Source: a bacterium
GTDB taxonomy: Bacteria > Bacteroidota > Bacteroidia > Cytophagales > Cyclobacteriaceae
Assembly: GCA_024743255.1 (NCBI GenBank)
Contig: JANSWY010000009.1
Span: 50,284 to 114,283, forward strand
DNA: 64,000 nt
Direction: 5' to 3'
The notes beneath the pieces were generated by a model. That model saw only the letters and a list, made by a program, of their open reading frames with translations, searched no databases and was not told the DNA's origin. Made by a program: the position numbers and the translations under genes. This document shows positions 28,045 to 37,544 of this stretch, piece by piece (the stretch's first letter is position 1; each line of letters opens with the position of its first letter).

Positions 28045-28722
28045 TTAGTTATTCAACTTAAAGAATACTGGTAATACCATTCTTACCTTTACTGGTCTAC
28101 CTCTTTGTTTACCTGGCTTCCATTTAGGCATTGATTTGATTACTCTTTCTGCTTCTTCATCGCATCCAGCTCCAATACCTTTAATTGCCTGTACATCAGA
28201 AATAGATCCATCTTTGTTTACTACGAACTGTACGAATACTCTTCCTTCAATACCCATTCTTCTAGCCTGGCTAGGGTAGTTGATATTTTTACCTAAGTAT
28301 TTATACATCGCTGCGTCACCACCCGGGAAGCCTGGCTTGTCCTCTACAATTGTAAAGATTTGCTCTACTTCTTCTTCTTCAGGTGCTTCTTCAAAGATAA
28401 TGTCTTCAATAACTGTTTCTTCAGTTACCTCCACATCAAGGTCAACCTCAATTTCTTCTTCAATTTCCTCTTCATCAGGAACTTCAATGATCTCAGGAAG
28501 TTGAACTACTGGTGGCGGTGGGGGTGGTTGTTCCGTTGGCGGAATATCCATAATGTCTTCAAACTCTTCGTCAACCTCACCAAGGTCCATCAGTTCTCCA
28601 TCTCCTCCAAAATTCCACTCAAACGCTGTAATAACTAAACCTAGAGTGATAGCAAGGCCAAGATTAAAGAACATCCCTGTCTTCTTAGAGAGATCTACAT
28701 TGGGGTTCTTTTTCAGTTCCAT
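28045..28722 (-). CDS. Energy transducer TonB
   Basis: A 225-residue TonB-family protein that couples proton motive force to outer-membrane receptors. A single membrane helix lies at about 16-36 after a short cytoplasmic N-terminus. The periplasmic linker has six consecutive prolines and then an unusually acidic stretch (VPDEEEIEEEIEVDLDVEV). The C-terminal TonB domain is at about 135-225: YPSQARRMGIEGRVFVQFVV, then KWKPGKQRGRPVKVRM. No exbB/exbD or receptor gene is in the window. It is separated from the upstream run by a 144-bp gap with its own candidate promoter. Confidence 0.92.
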   Translation of the reverse strand: MELKKNPNVDLSKKTGMFFNLGLAITLGLVITAFEWNFGGDGELMDLGEVDEEFEDIMDIPPTEQPPPPPPVVQLPEIIEVPDEEEIEEEIEVDLDVEVTEETVIEDIIFEEAPEEEEVEQIFTIVEDKPGFPGGDAAMYKYLGKNINYPSQARRMGIEGRVFVQFVVNKDGSISDVQAIKGIGAGCDEEAERVIKSMPKWKPGKQRGRPVKVRMVLPVFFKLNN

Positions 28723-28759
28723 ATTATCAATACTTTTTTTATTTCTAATGATAGAATCT

Positions 28760-28767
28760 CAAATATA
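28760..28767 (-). promoter_or_regulatory. Candidate -7 promoter box of tonB
   Basis: Read on the minus strand, TATATTTG matches TAnnTTTG exactly and lies 37 bases before the tonB ATG. No good TTTG is found at the -33 position. Confidence 0.35.
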
Positions 28768-28866
28768 TCTAAAATATAAATGTAATTCTAAGTTAAATGA
28801 TGCAATTAACAGTTTTTTAAGAAAGCTTTTACATTAATGATGTTGCTATCCTAAATATTCCATAAA

Positions 28867-29250
28867 TCAAAATGACTTTTTTCTGATCAAATAGGCATTT
28901 ACAACAAAATAGCCTACAAACAGACCTGACAAATTTGCCATCAAGTCACCCCAGGAAGCGTCTCTACCTGGTATGTACGACTGAATTATTTCAGTCATCA
29001 CTGCTAATACAATCCCAAAAATCAGAATAGTCACAAATTTTTTAAAAAAATTTTTCTCAAGCCTAAAAGAAAGAGTCAAAAGTGCCATTAATCCGAAATA
29101 CATAATGAAATGTACCACCTTATCTTCACCCTCAAAAAAATGGTAAGGAAAATCTAAGTGCTCCTGTTTTGTAAATGAAGCATAGAATATAGCAAGCACC
29201 CAAATACAGGTGCCTATTAAAAATTTGTGATTGTATAACTTACTGACCAA
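28867..29250 (-). CDS. VanZ-like membrane protein
   Basis: A 127-residue protein with four hydrophobic segments, including [15 protein letters not shown] and the segment ending [26 protein letters not shown]. The E-x-x-Q-x(4)-GR-x(3)-D-x(3)N pattern is the VanZ-family core. Its start overlaps the gcvH stop by 11 bases. VanZ is linked to teicoplanin resistance in enterococci, but in Bacteroidota such proteins are widespread and their role is unknown; resistance should not be inferred. Confidence 0.85.
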   Translation of the reverse strand: MVSKLYNHKFLIGTCIWVLAIFYASFTKQEHLDFPYHFFEGEDKVVHFIMYFGLMALLTLSFRLEKNFFKKFVTILIFGIVLAVMTEIIQSYIPGRDASWGDLMANLSGLFVGYFVVNAYLIRKKSF

Positions 29251-29620
29251 TCAGTTCTTTGTATGCTGCTGCGTCCAGTAATGAATCTACCTCAGAAGCA
29301 TCTGATATTTTCAGTTTTATCATCCACCCTTCGCCGTAGGCATCTGAATTAACCAATTCTGGCTCTCCTTCAAGCTTCTCATTGAACTCAAGAACTTCAC
29401 CTCCAAGTGGCATGAATAGATCAGATACAGTTTTAACCGCTTCTACTGTTCCAAAAACATCACCATTATCAATTTCGTCACCTACAGTTTCGATTTCTAC
29501 ATATACGATATCACCTAGTTCGCCTTGCGCAAATTCAGTAATTCCAACTGTTGCTGTATCACCATCAATCTTAACCCACTCATGGTCTTTGGTGTATTTC
29601 AAATCCTCAGGTATGTTCAT
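29240..29620 (-). CDS. gcvH: Glycine cleavage system H protein
   Basis: A 126-residue lipoyl carrier that shuttles the methylamine intermediate between the P, T and L proteins. The lipoylation site is K63 in [15 protein letters not shown]. The opening [16 protein letters not shown] and the [12 protein letters not shown] block are typical. The length is normal. The gcvP and gcvT genes are not here. It stands between sprA and the vanZ-like gene, an order I know to recur in Bacteroidota; the 67-bp gap to sprA may hold its own promoter. Confidence 0.97.
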   Translation of the reverse strand: MNIPEDLKYTKDHEWVKIDGDTATVGITEFAQGELGDIVYVEIETVGDEIDNGDVFGTVEAVKTVSDLFMPLGGEVLEFNEKLEGEPELVNSDAYGEGWMIKLKISDASEVDSLLDAAAYKELIGQ

Positions 29621-29687
29621 TATTTGAAAATATTAAATTGTGAATATTGGTGCCAAAAATAAGATGCTTTGGTGGAATGCAGAAATA

Positions 29688-32600
29688 TTATTGTGCTAAA
29701 CTAAAGCGAACCTGAAAACCAAATGCTGTAGTCCTTCTAGGAAAGCTTCCTATTCTAGGTTCAGTAATGGTCCTTTCAAAGTATGCGGTCACATTTAATC
29801 GCTCATTATATTTATAATCGAGCGTTGGCCTTAGTCTTATATTGGTATCTCCATTGGTGATTTCAGCATCTTCAAAAATCTTTCTCTGAATCGTCTTGCT
29901 GTCTGTAATCGATACAGCAGTTCTAAAAGTCAGTTCATTTTCCAACGTAACTTTTCGACCTCTGATTCTGAATGGAATGGTGTACTCTGTTTTAGCAACT
30001 GAAAAATCCATCGTCACATTATTTCTTTTGGTTTCTGCAATCTGTGAATTACTCAAATTCAAGGAAAGCGTTCTCTCCTTTTTGTAATCAAACTTGATTG
30101 ACATTTTATTTTTAGTTCTGATGTTCAAACCAATGAAAGGAGCAAACTGCTCAGTGATTGAAACCTGATTCACAACATATACAGGCTGCAATTGACTTCC
30201 AGCTACATTCTCATCTAAAGGTAAAGAGAAAGGATAATCTGTAATTTGATTGTCAAGATCCAGAGGAACGTTATCAAAACTAAAGTTACTCACGTAATTG
30301 TTCACAGCATAGACTGATCTATAAGCATGAGTCAAATTAATTGAGGAAAATACTTCACTCAACTTCGGAATTTTGGACAATCCAGCATAATCCAATCTCC
30401 AGTTTGGAATTGGAATTTGAGGGAATGGGTTTAGACTACTTGAATTAGCATCTCTTCCAGAGTAGGCATGTAAAAATGCGGGTATCAGTACATCCTGAGA
30501 TATTGAGTCATAACTGAAACTTGATCCCGGAGATAATATCTCGTCATCCAGTCTATTTTTTATAATTCCAATGTTCTCTTCAAACTGGGTAAATGCTTTA
30601 GAACTAAAATTCTCACCTGTCCCTTCAAATGCGGTCCTTATAGTATTAAAGGACAGGGAATAGGCTCCTGACCTGGAAGGAGTGATGGATGTAAATTCAC
30701 CTCCCAGAGCTTTATATACTTCCTGGAAATTACCGGAAATTGTTCTATTGGCATCAAGCTGAATTCTAAAGTCCTTAAATGGCTCAATACTTCCCTGCAA
30801 ACCAATAGTCTCTGTCCTCGTCTGAATAAAAGGATTATTCAAAAACTCATTGTCAACTAACCAACCATTTTCTCCGGCACGAATCCTGACATTAGGATCT
30901 TGTGAACCTAAAAGGAATGGGACTCCAGGGGCATTGAAGCTACTATCCAAACCAAAAAGGAATGGCCTGTAACTTACACCTGGCAGTGTGGTTCCTTCAT
31001 TTAATGAATAATTAAGTTTTATACTTCTCACTGACATCAACAATCTTAAAATTGATTTCAGTGCTTTGCTATCATTTGTTTTCACCGTATCAGCACGAGA
31101 TGGTGGTCTACCCCTACTTCTTCTTCTTGGCGGAGAATTAATATCCTTTAAGAACTTAACTTTATTATAAAGCGTCACCATATCAATACCGCTGGTGACA
31201 GTTGTGTTTCTGGTATTTTGAATCACACTACCTATACTATCGAGCAAGTTTACACTTCCTGAAGTCCAGTTATAGGTAGCCTGGTATCTTGCACTAGCTG
31301 TAACCCAATCTGTGAATGGAATTTTGTCCAAAGGAACCGTAAAGTTTGCAGATACATTTTGGTTGAACTGACGCATCCTTCCCAGATTCTTGATACTCGA
31401 CCTTATTTGCCTAATTGCTTCCTGATCAATCTCTCCTTCTGGTTCATCGATAATCGCATTTACGTTAGCTCCGTAATCCAGGGATAAGTTTTTCATTACA
31501 TTCCACTTCATGGCATAGTTTCTATCCAGATAGAATGTTTTGATATATCTCGCAGTATCCAATGGCGTGTAATCAAGTGGATCCCTGTTTCTAATAGATC
31601 TGAAATTTCTATTTAAATCCGCCCTTACTGAAATATTATTAGGAAGTGGATTAAAGTTAATATCCTTAATCAATTGTAAATAGGGACTACTAAATGCTTC
31701 TCCATTTTTGAAAGGCTCAATATAAAAGTCGCCTAATTGGTATTGATAAGCTGCACCATAGTTGAATCTTTTATCAAAGTATTCTGCTTCCACAAGCCCA
31801 CTTCTTTTAGTTTCAGCATAAGCGTAATCGAAACTGAAGTTTTCAATATCGTAGATATGCGGCACAGCATCCTCCTTCACCTTTTCCTTTCGCAAGTTTG
31901 AAATATTAATGCTTCTGGTGGTGCTCCGTTCCTGGACTATGCTTTTCAGTTCAGATCGAGCTTCCTGGTTTGGTAAATTATTGAGGGATACATCCAGAGG
32001 AATATCAGGGTCCGTAGGGTCAAAACGCGGTGTTCGAACTACATTTTCGTAGTTCAATGTAACTGGAATTTTTATTCCATGCTTACCTGGTAATAGCTTG
32101 TGTGCTTGAACTGTGGTATTAACTCTGTTGGTTATTGTTTCATACCTTGACCTTTCAATGATGTTTTGCTGCAAACCTCCAAATCCAATACTTTCATAAC
32201 TAGTAGAGGCAGAGATGTTAGCAAAATCCGCAAGATTGGTGTTTAATGATGCTTTTGCCGCCCACCCTTTGGTTTTATCAAAGTCGGTTACCCTAAGTTC
32301 ATTTGCCCAGATACATACTGATTTTGGAGCACCATCATCACTTTTCGGATTTCTTACCCCAATCCATAAAACTCTCACAGCACTTAGTTTAGGATCACCA
32401 ACCACCTTAAGAGTATACTGTCCATTTGCAGATGGTCTCGCAAACACTCTTGATGGATCAGAATCAAGGTTATTTCTTAAATTCTTTAAAGCATATAATT
32501 CATCAAAAGACAGGTCAATTTCGTTTTCAAGTGGCCATACTTCTCTTCGCAAAATATCTGCATTAGACAATGTCAATGCATTGTTATCAGTCAGGGTCAA

Positions 32601-35600
32601 TGGTACTTCAATTTCATAATATTCATTTCCTGCAGCTAACCTTAAAAATGCAGTGACCTCACCATCCTGAACCATGTCATCATTTTGGACTTCCGCGTGT
32701 AGGAACATTTTTAATCTTCCATAATTAACTAAATCCAAGCCTCCCTGATCATTCAGATTCTTAAACACCGCCCTTGCATCCTGGTCCTGAAGGTCATCAA
32801 CACAGATTCTGATCGATTGCTCATTGTTTCTTCTTTGAATTGTGGTGGTATTATCCTGATCTCTATTTAGCCCTGGAGGAATTACATAAGGAGATTTACC
32901 TTCTACCACTTCCCCATTTTCCTCAATACTTACCACAGAAACATCAAAATCAGACACTGACGGGTCCGGAATTTCATTTAGACCTGGCTCATTTAATGGT
33001 TGATCCCACTTTCTCCACTGGCTACCTACCATTTGGAATTTTGCCATTCTCAAAACAACAGGTTCCTGCCAATCGGTCAAGTACATTCTATAAAACCTGA
33101 TATCTCTTAGAGTCGGTTCTCCTACCACTCTGGTAGGAACTGCAACAGGAATCCTAAATAAGTACCAAACAGCATCACTATTTGGCACATTTACCTGATC
33201 AACAATATTCTGAGAGCCTACTCTGAGAAGGTCAGGTCTCAATTGAATTCTATATTCAAAATACTGCTCTGTTGATGAAACTCCGTTATCACCAAATAAA
33301 TCTTCCTTATCAGGATCCTGAGAATATCCCGGCGAAAAATTACCACTAGTCTGACCCAGAGGAGAGTTACCCTGATGTCCATTAAAATCTTTATATCTCT
33401 CAATTATCCCAGCTTCCCTCGCATCTAGATCATCTCCCAGGTAATATTGGAAGTTATCTCCTGAAGGGTCCGCTCTAATTCTGTCTCTCACATTACTATT
33501 AAAACCATCCAGGGAACTCACAAAATCTGGAAAATTTGCTAGCTCATCTTCATCTTTTAAACCATCCAATCCAACATCCTGATTCTCCCTTGCACTTGTG
33601 TTATTTGAGAAGAAATCTGTTAAATAGCTATCTGTCGGAATTCTACCCCAATCATTCTGACTGGTTTCACTGACATCATAGTCTTCAGGTAGTCCATGCT
33701 CAAAAGAATGCCTATCATCTCGTAACACATCTTCCGAGATAGATCCAATATTTAAATAAAGCTCTCCACCAGTGGTGTTCCTTCGTGGCGTTCTACCCGT
33801 TCCGTCATCAACTTCATCTATAAATGGATCTAACAGCCAGAATTCAATGTATTCTATGTTGTTAACCTCAAAGTTGGTGTTGTTTGTATTTGCACGACTA
33901 ATTGCACCAAAGCTTTCCTGAGGGTTTGGAAGAAACCCTGTTGCTGGATCAAGGTTCGGGTTGTAATTGTACGGGCCTCTTTCTTCCGGGAAAAATGCGA
34001 TATCTAATAATGGCTCATTCACAACTACTGCTTGTCTGTCCCTTTGTGTGAAGATCTCCTGAGGCAATACCGGCCTCACATATTGATTTGAAAGATCTTC
34101 CTCAGTTAAATGCCCTGGAGTAAGCTGAAAGTTAGTTCTGTAGAAAACACTGTTATCTACTGTATACCAAGCAAGCTTAGCTCTGTTGTAATTGGTTTCT
34201 AAAACAGGAGCAGAAGGATCATAGAATTGATTTGTATTAGTTACAGGTGTCGCTCCCAGTTTCCAGCTCAAGTAATTACCTAAGTTGATGGGAGTAAAAG
34301 CGTTTTCAAAATCCTCAATATATGAAGTACTTTCTCCATCCACCTGATTTGAGGTTCCCGGTATAAGTTGTGCAAATTCTGCACTGAAGCTAATATTAGA
34401 TTTCTCTTTTGTACTTATTAGTGGCAAGAAATCCACCATCTTGGTAAGGAATCTGGATTCCCCAGAGTAATTAACATCAAATCCGTATTTTGTATTTCTT
34501 AATGGTTCATTTCCAATGGAGAACCTTGATATCCCCCCTGGTCTTTCATTTAACCTCAATAATGTTGCCCCAAAATTGAAGTTCTCATTAAATAAATATT
34601 CTGCTCTTACACCAGTTAACCATTTTGTCTGGAAGTTGAATAAATCCGTCTCTTCAAATTCGATAGTAATTGGCTGACAAGAATTCAATATTTGATCATT
34701 AATTACCACAAACTGATTAAAGTCTACACGATAATCAATTCCAGCTCTTAATCTGGTACTTCCCATCGTAGCAACGATTGATTCGGCAGGTATATTAAAT
34801 CCAGGAAGTGTTGTTCTGTCCGTTGCGACAGATCTTCCTCCGCCTCCTCTGTTTCCACCACCAGAGCTTTGACCTCCAACTATGTCTAATCTATAGAAAT
34901 CCTTATCACTGATGTTTGAAGCTGTTATTTGAAGTTCGTCATAGATCTCATCAAAGACATATTTTTCTATTAACTCTTCTTCATTATCATCAAAAAGATC
35001 ACGAAGGTTATCACCAAATGGTTCGAGAATTGGGAAAACTATATTGCCTTCATAGACAGTGATATTCTCTATCGCATCAAAGAACCCGTCAGGTTGGTTG
35101 TCGTTGTTCTGATTGAGTTTATCTAGCTCTAATAATTGTAATAATGGTTGAGTCGCCGTATTGATACCTTCCGGAATACTATTGTTCACCAAACTTGAGG
35201 TAAAATCCTCATACATCAATTGCATAGATAACTCAGATCCTCTACCTCCTGCTTGATACACGTTCTTCATCATCAGGTCCCAGCTTGGATGATCCGGCTG
35301 TCCATTTGGAGATCTAATTAGCTTTAGGAATATAACCTGATCATCTCTCAGAGAAAGGTAATCCTGAGAAACTTCTCCTACCTTAAATCTTTGCCCATTG
35401 TAAGTATACTGATAGGACACAGCCACCATCTGGCTTGGGTTAAGGCTACTCCTTAATGATAAGAATCCTGTAACTGGGTTAACAGAGTATTCTCCAACTT
35501 CCATCTTTCTGGCCTGAGCTCTAACAAAGTCAATATCCTCTTCCAATCCCCAACCTCTAAGTATTGAAACAATCTGATTCACATCCCTTAAATTCGGATC

Positions 35601-36935
35601 TGCCAACATTGACGCCATAAGGTTGTTGGCGCTGTTGTCTGTTGGTTCGTTTAATTGTGAACCCATTCCAATTTGAGATAACTCAGGTCTATTAATCATT
35701 TTGCTTTCTCCCAAATCGGTTAAAGCGACAACTTCTCTCAAGCTTCTTGTGTCATTATTACCAATGGTCAACTGCCATACTTCTACCCTACCAGCTTCTA
35801 AGGCTAAACTTCCGTTATTAATTAAAGGATAGCTTCCTAACCAAGTCTCGTAATTATCTCTAAAGAAGTGCCCAAGGAAGAAGTGTTGGAACTGGGCATA
35901 TTCCCAGGCTCTCTTTTTATTGACATTGTCATCTGTGCCACCACCGGCAATTCCTGTGTTTCCCCCACCGGTTTGTGCATATGAATTGGTCTCACAAGGA
36001 TTGAATCTTTTAGTATTCAATGTTCCTTGTTGACGGGATGCCACACCAGTTACAAATAATTTACCGAATTGCAATTGCGTCTTTACTCCAAATAGACTTT
36101 GAGCCCCTGTAATAAGGCTATTGCTAACTGGCATACTAACATTACCAATTTCAATTTTCTTGATAATATCTTCATCAAAACCAGTGTATTCCACTTTCAT
36201 GTCATTTTGAAAGTCGAATGTGTTGTTGTTATCAAAATTGGCTGTGACTGCAAGTTTTTCTCCAACCTTACCAACAACATTCATACTTATCTGTTGATCA
36301 AAATTGAAGCTTCCGTTTCTTTGTCTTCTGATTGAAACTGCCGGGTTTTCATTCCTCTGCCATCTACCTCCAAAATCCAGATTTACAAATCCATTTGGTT
36401 GGATATCTACATAGTCACCTCCAAAAATTCTATCAAATATGGGACTGATATATAGCTTTGGTATAAGTCTTCTTCCACTAACAGCACTCTCCCCATCAAG
36501 ACCTAGCGACTTATCTTTCCAATATCCTCTGATCAGCTGACTAGTGTGATATTTATTGAATTCATCAAAAGACATTGCACTAGTTGGTCGGAAATTTATA
36601 TCACCTATTTTCTCATAGATGGTATAGTTCATTGCCGTATCAATCTCAACATCCAGACTTAAACTTGCCGGATCTTGTAACACTAATGGACTTTTGCTTG
36701 TTCTATTAGAAAAGGGGTCTCCAAACCTATCTGTTGGTTTGAACGTAGGTTGTTTACTAGGAGCGTAAGGAAGATTAGCAACTGAGTCTGCAGAATCTAA
36801 TCTGGCTGTATCTTGTTGGAATAAAGTTACGGACAGGGCATCATACGCACCTCTATCTTCAGCGTTTGAGGTGAGTGCCGAGATGAGGATAGGTGATATA
36901 AATAAAAGTGCTATGTAACGTTTTACTCTTAGCAA
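29688..36935 (-). CDS. sprA: SprA, outer-membrane translocon of the type IX secretion system
   Basis: A 2,415-residue protein, close to the roughly 2,400 of Flavobacterium SprA, which forms a giant outer-membrane barrel through which type IX substrates leave the cell. A signal peptide occupies about residues 1-25. The sequence is dominated by alternating beta-strand patterns to the last residue, and the C-terminus (TTAFGFQVRFSLAQ) is a typical final barrel strand. Family landmarks include NGFVNLDFGGRWQRNENPAVSIRRQR near the start and the repeated 'ERSTTRSINISNLRKEK' region. A Gly/Arg-rich loop (SSGGGNRGGGGRS) lies near residue 690. It implies that the organism exports CTD-tagged proteins, with gliding possible. 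ruvA is 13 bases upstream. Confidence 0.97.
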   Translation of the reverse strand: MLRVKRYIALLFISPILISALTSNAEDRGAYDALSVTLFQQDTARLDSADSVANLPYAPSKQPTFKPTDRFGDPFSNRTSKSPLVLQDPASLSLDVEIDTAMNYTIYEKIGDINFRPTSAMSFDEFNKYHTSQLIRGYWKDKSLGLDGESAVSGRRLIPKLYISPIFDRIFGGDYVDIQPNGFVNLDFGGRWQRNENPAVSIRRQRNGSFNFDQQISMNVVGKVGEKLAVTANFDNNNTFDFQNDMKVEYTGFDEDIIKKIEIGNVSMPVSNSLITGAQSLFGVKTQLQFGKLFVTGVASRQQGTLNTKRFNPCETNSYAQTGGGNTGIAGGGTDDNVNKKRAWEYAQFQHFFLGHFFRDNYETWLGSYPLINNGSLALEAGRVEVWQLTIGNNDTRSLREVVALTDLGESKMINRPELSQIGMGSQLNEPTDNSANNLMASMLADPNLRDVNQIVSILRGWGLEEDIDFVRAQARKMEVGEYSVNPVTGFLSLRSSLNPSQMVAVSYQYTYNGQRFKVGEVSQDYLSLRDDQVIFLKLIRSPNGQPDHPSWDLMMKNVYQAGGRGSELSMQLMYEDFTSSLVNNSIPEGINTATQPLLQLLELDKLNQNNDNQPDGFFDAIENITVYEGNIVFPILEPFGDNLRDLFDDNEEELIEKYVFDEIYDELQITASNISDKDFYRLDIVGGQSSGGGNRGGGGRSVATDRTTLPGFNIPAESIVATMGSTRLRAGIDYRVDFNQFVVINDQILNSCQPITIEFEETDLFNFQTKWLTGVRAEYLFNENFNFGATLLRLNERPGGISRFSIGNEPLRNTKYGFDVNYSGESRFLTKMVDFLPLISTKEKSNISFSAEFAQLIPGTSNQVDGESTSYIEDFENAFTPINLGNYLSWKLGATPVTNTNQFYDPSAPVLETNYNRAKLAWYTVDNSVFYRTNFQLTPGHLTEEDLSNQYVRPVLPQEIFTQRDRQAVVVNEPLLDIAFFPEERGPYNYNPNLDPATGFLPNPQESFGAISRANTNNTNFEVNNIEYIEFWLLDPFIDEVDDGTGRTPRRNTTGGELYLNIGSISEDVLRDDRHSFEHGLPEDYDVSETSQNDWGRIPTDSYLTDFFSNNTSARENQDVGLDGLKDEDELANFPDFVSSLDGFNSNVRDRIRADPSGDNFQYYLGDDLDAREAGIIERYKDFNGHQGNSPLGQTSGNFSPGYSQDPDKEDLFGDNGVSSTEQYFEYRIQLRPDLLRVGSQNIVDQVNVPNSDAVWYLFRIPVAVPTRVVGEPTLRDIRFYRMYLTDWQEPVVLRMAKFQMVGSQWRKWDQPLNEPGLNEIPDPSVSDFDVSVVSIEENGEVVEGKSPYVIPPGLNRDQDNTTTIQRRNNEQSIRICVDDLQDQDARAVFKNLNDQGGLDLVNYGRLKMFLHAEVQNDDMVQDGEVTAFLRLAAGNEYYEIEVPLTLTDNNALTLSNADILRREVWPLENEIDLSFDELYALKNLRNNLDSDPSRVFARPSANGQYTLKVVGDPKLSAVRVLWIGVRNPKSDDGAPKSVCIWANELRVTDFDKTKGWAAKASLNTNLADFANISASTSYESIGFGGLQQNIIERSRYETITNRVNTTVQAHKLLPGKHGIKIPVTLNYENVVRTPRFDPTDPDIPLDVSLNNLPNQEARSELKSIVQERSTTRSINISNLRKEKVKEDAVPHIYDIENFSFDYAYAETKRSGLVEAEYFDKRFNYGAAYQYQLGDFYIEPFKNGEAFSSPYLQLIKDINFNPLPNNISVRADLNRNFRSIRNRDPLDYTPLDTARYIKTFYLDRNYAMKWNVMKNLSLDYGANVNAIIDEPEGEIDQEAIRQIRSSIKNLGRMRQFNQNVSANFTVPLDKIPFTDWVTASARYQATYNWTSGSVNLLDSIGSVIQNTRNTTVTSGIDMVTLYNKVKFLKDINSPPRRRSRGRPPSRADTVKTNDSKALKSILRLLMSVRSIKLNYSLNEGTTLPGVSYRPFLFGLDSSFNAPGVPFLLGSQDPNVRIRAGENGWLVDNEFLNNPFIQTRTETIGLQGSIEPFKDFRIQLDANRTISGNFQEVYKALGGEFTSITPSRSGAYSLSFNTIRTAFEGTGENFSSKAFTQFEENIGIIKNRLDDEILSPGSSFSYDSISQDVLIPAFLHAYSGRDANSSSLNPFPQIPIPNWRLDYAGLSKIPKLSEVFSSINLTHAYRSVYAVNNYVSNFSFDNVPLDLDNQITDYPFSLPLDENVAGSQLQPVYVVNQVSITEQFAPFIGLNIRTKNKMSIKFDYKKERTLSLNLSNSQIAETKRNNVTMDFSVAKTEYTIPFRIRGRKVTLENELTFRTAVSITDSKTIQRKIFEDAEITNGDTNIRLRPTLDYKYNERLNVTAYFERTITEPRIGSFPRRTTAFGFQVRFSLAQ

Positions 36936-36948
36936 AATAGGTTAGTGA

Positions 36949-37542
36949 TCATGCTCGCTTAAGCGCCAGTTTAATTAATTCTTCTATAACAATCTGATTT
37001 CCTTTTTCCTTCAATATTGCTCTAATGTTCTTTTCAGCTACTGGTTTACTAATTCCCAGAGTTGTCAGGGCAGATAACGCTTCATTAAATAAAGTATTGT
37101 TTGCCTGAGGAATCAATTCTGCAGTTTTATCCAGGAGTCCTTCTTTTTTCATTTTATCCTTTAATTCGAGGATAATTCTTTGGGCAGTTTTCAAACCAAT
37201 TCCCTTAACTCCCTGTATGACTTTTACCTGATCATGGATAATAGCATATTGCAATTCCTCTGCTGAAAGAGATGAAAGTATCATTAGCCCGGTACTTGGA
37301 CCAACCCCAGAGATTGAGATTAGATCCAAAAACCTTTTCTTCTCAGCCTGCTCAAAAAATCCAAATAGCGTATGTGCATCCTCTTTTACATGAAAATGCG
37401 TATGGAGCTTGCAAGCTTCAAGTTCTTTGATACTGGAAAAAGTATTCAGTGAGATTTTCACTTCGTACCCAATACCATTTAGATCCATTACCACATATGT
37501 TGGATCTTTTACTACTAATTTACCTTCTAAATATGCAATCAT
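36949..37542 (-). CDS. ruvA: Holliday junction DNA helicase subunit RuvA
   Basis: A 197-residue junction-binding protein that loads RuvB during branch migration. It has an N-terminal OB domain (MIAYLEGKLVVKDPTYVVMDLNG). Two helix-hairpin-helix motifs follow (LISISGVGPSTGLMILS and IQGVKGIGLKTAQRIILELKDK), then a C-terminal RuvB-binding domain (ALSALTTLGISKPVAEKNI). The length matches the family. It is 2 bases from maeB and 13 from sprA on one strand, so it is probably co-transcribed with both despite unrelated functions. Confidence 0.97.
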   Translation of the reverse strand: MIAYLEGKLVVKDPTYVVMDLNGIGYEVKISLNTFSSIKELEACKLHTHFHVKEDAHTLFGFFEQAEKKRFLDLISISGVGPSTGLMILSSLSAEELQYAIIHDQVKVIQGVKGIGLKTAQRIILELKDKMKKEGLLDKTAELIPQANNTLFNEALSALTTLGISKPVAEKNIRAILKEKGNQIVIEELIKLALKRA

Positions 37543-37544
37543 TT

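Noticed and set aside
28280..28837. Open frames antisense to tonB
   Set aside because: They mirror the acidic/proline-rich linker of TonB and give low-complexity Ser-rich or Phe-rich products.
28867..29250. VanZ-like gene as a glycopeptide-resistance determinant
   Set aside because: It is in a housekeeping context with gcvH and sprA, and no vanA/H/X-type gene is present. The family is widespread without a resistance role.
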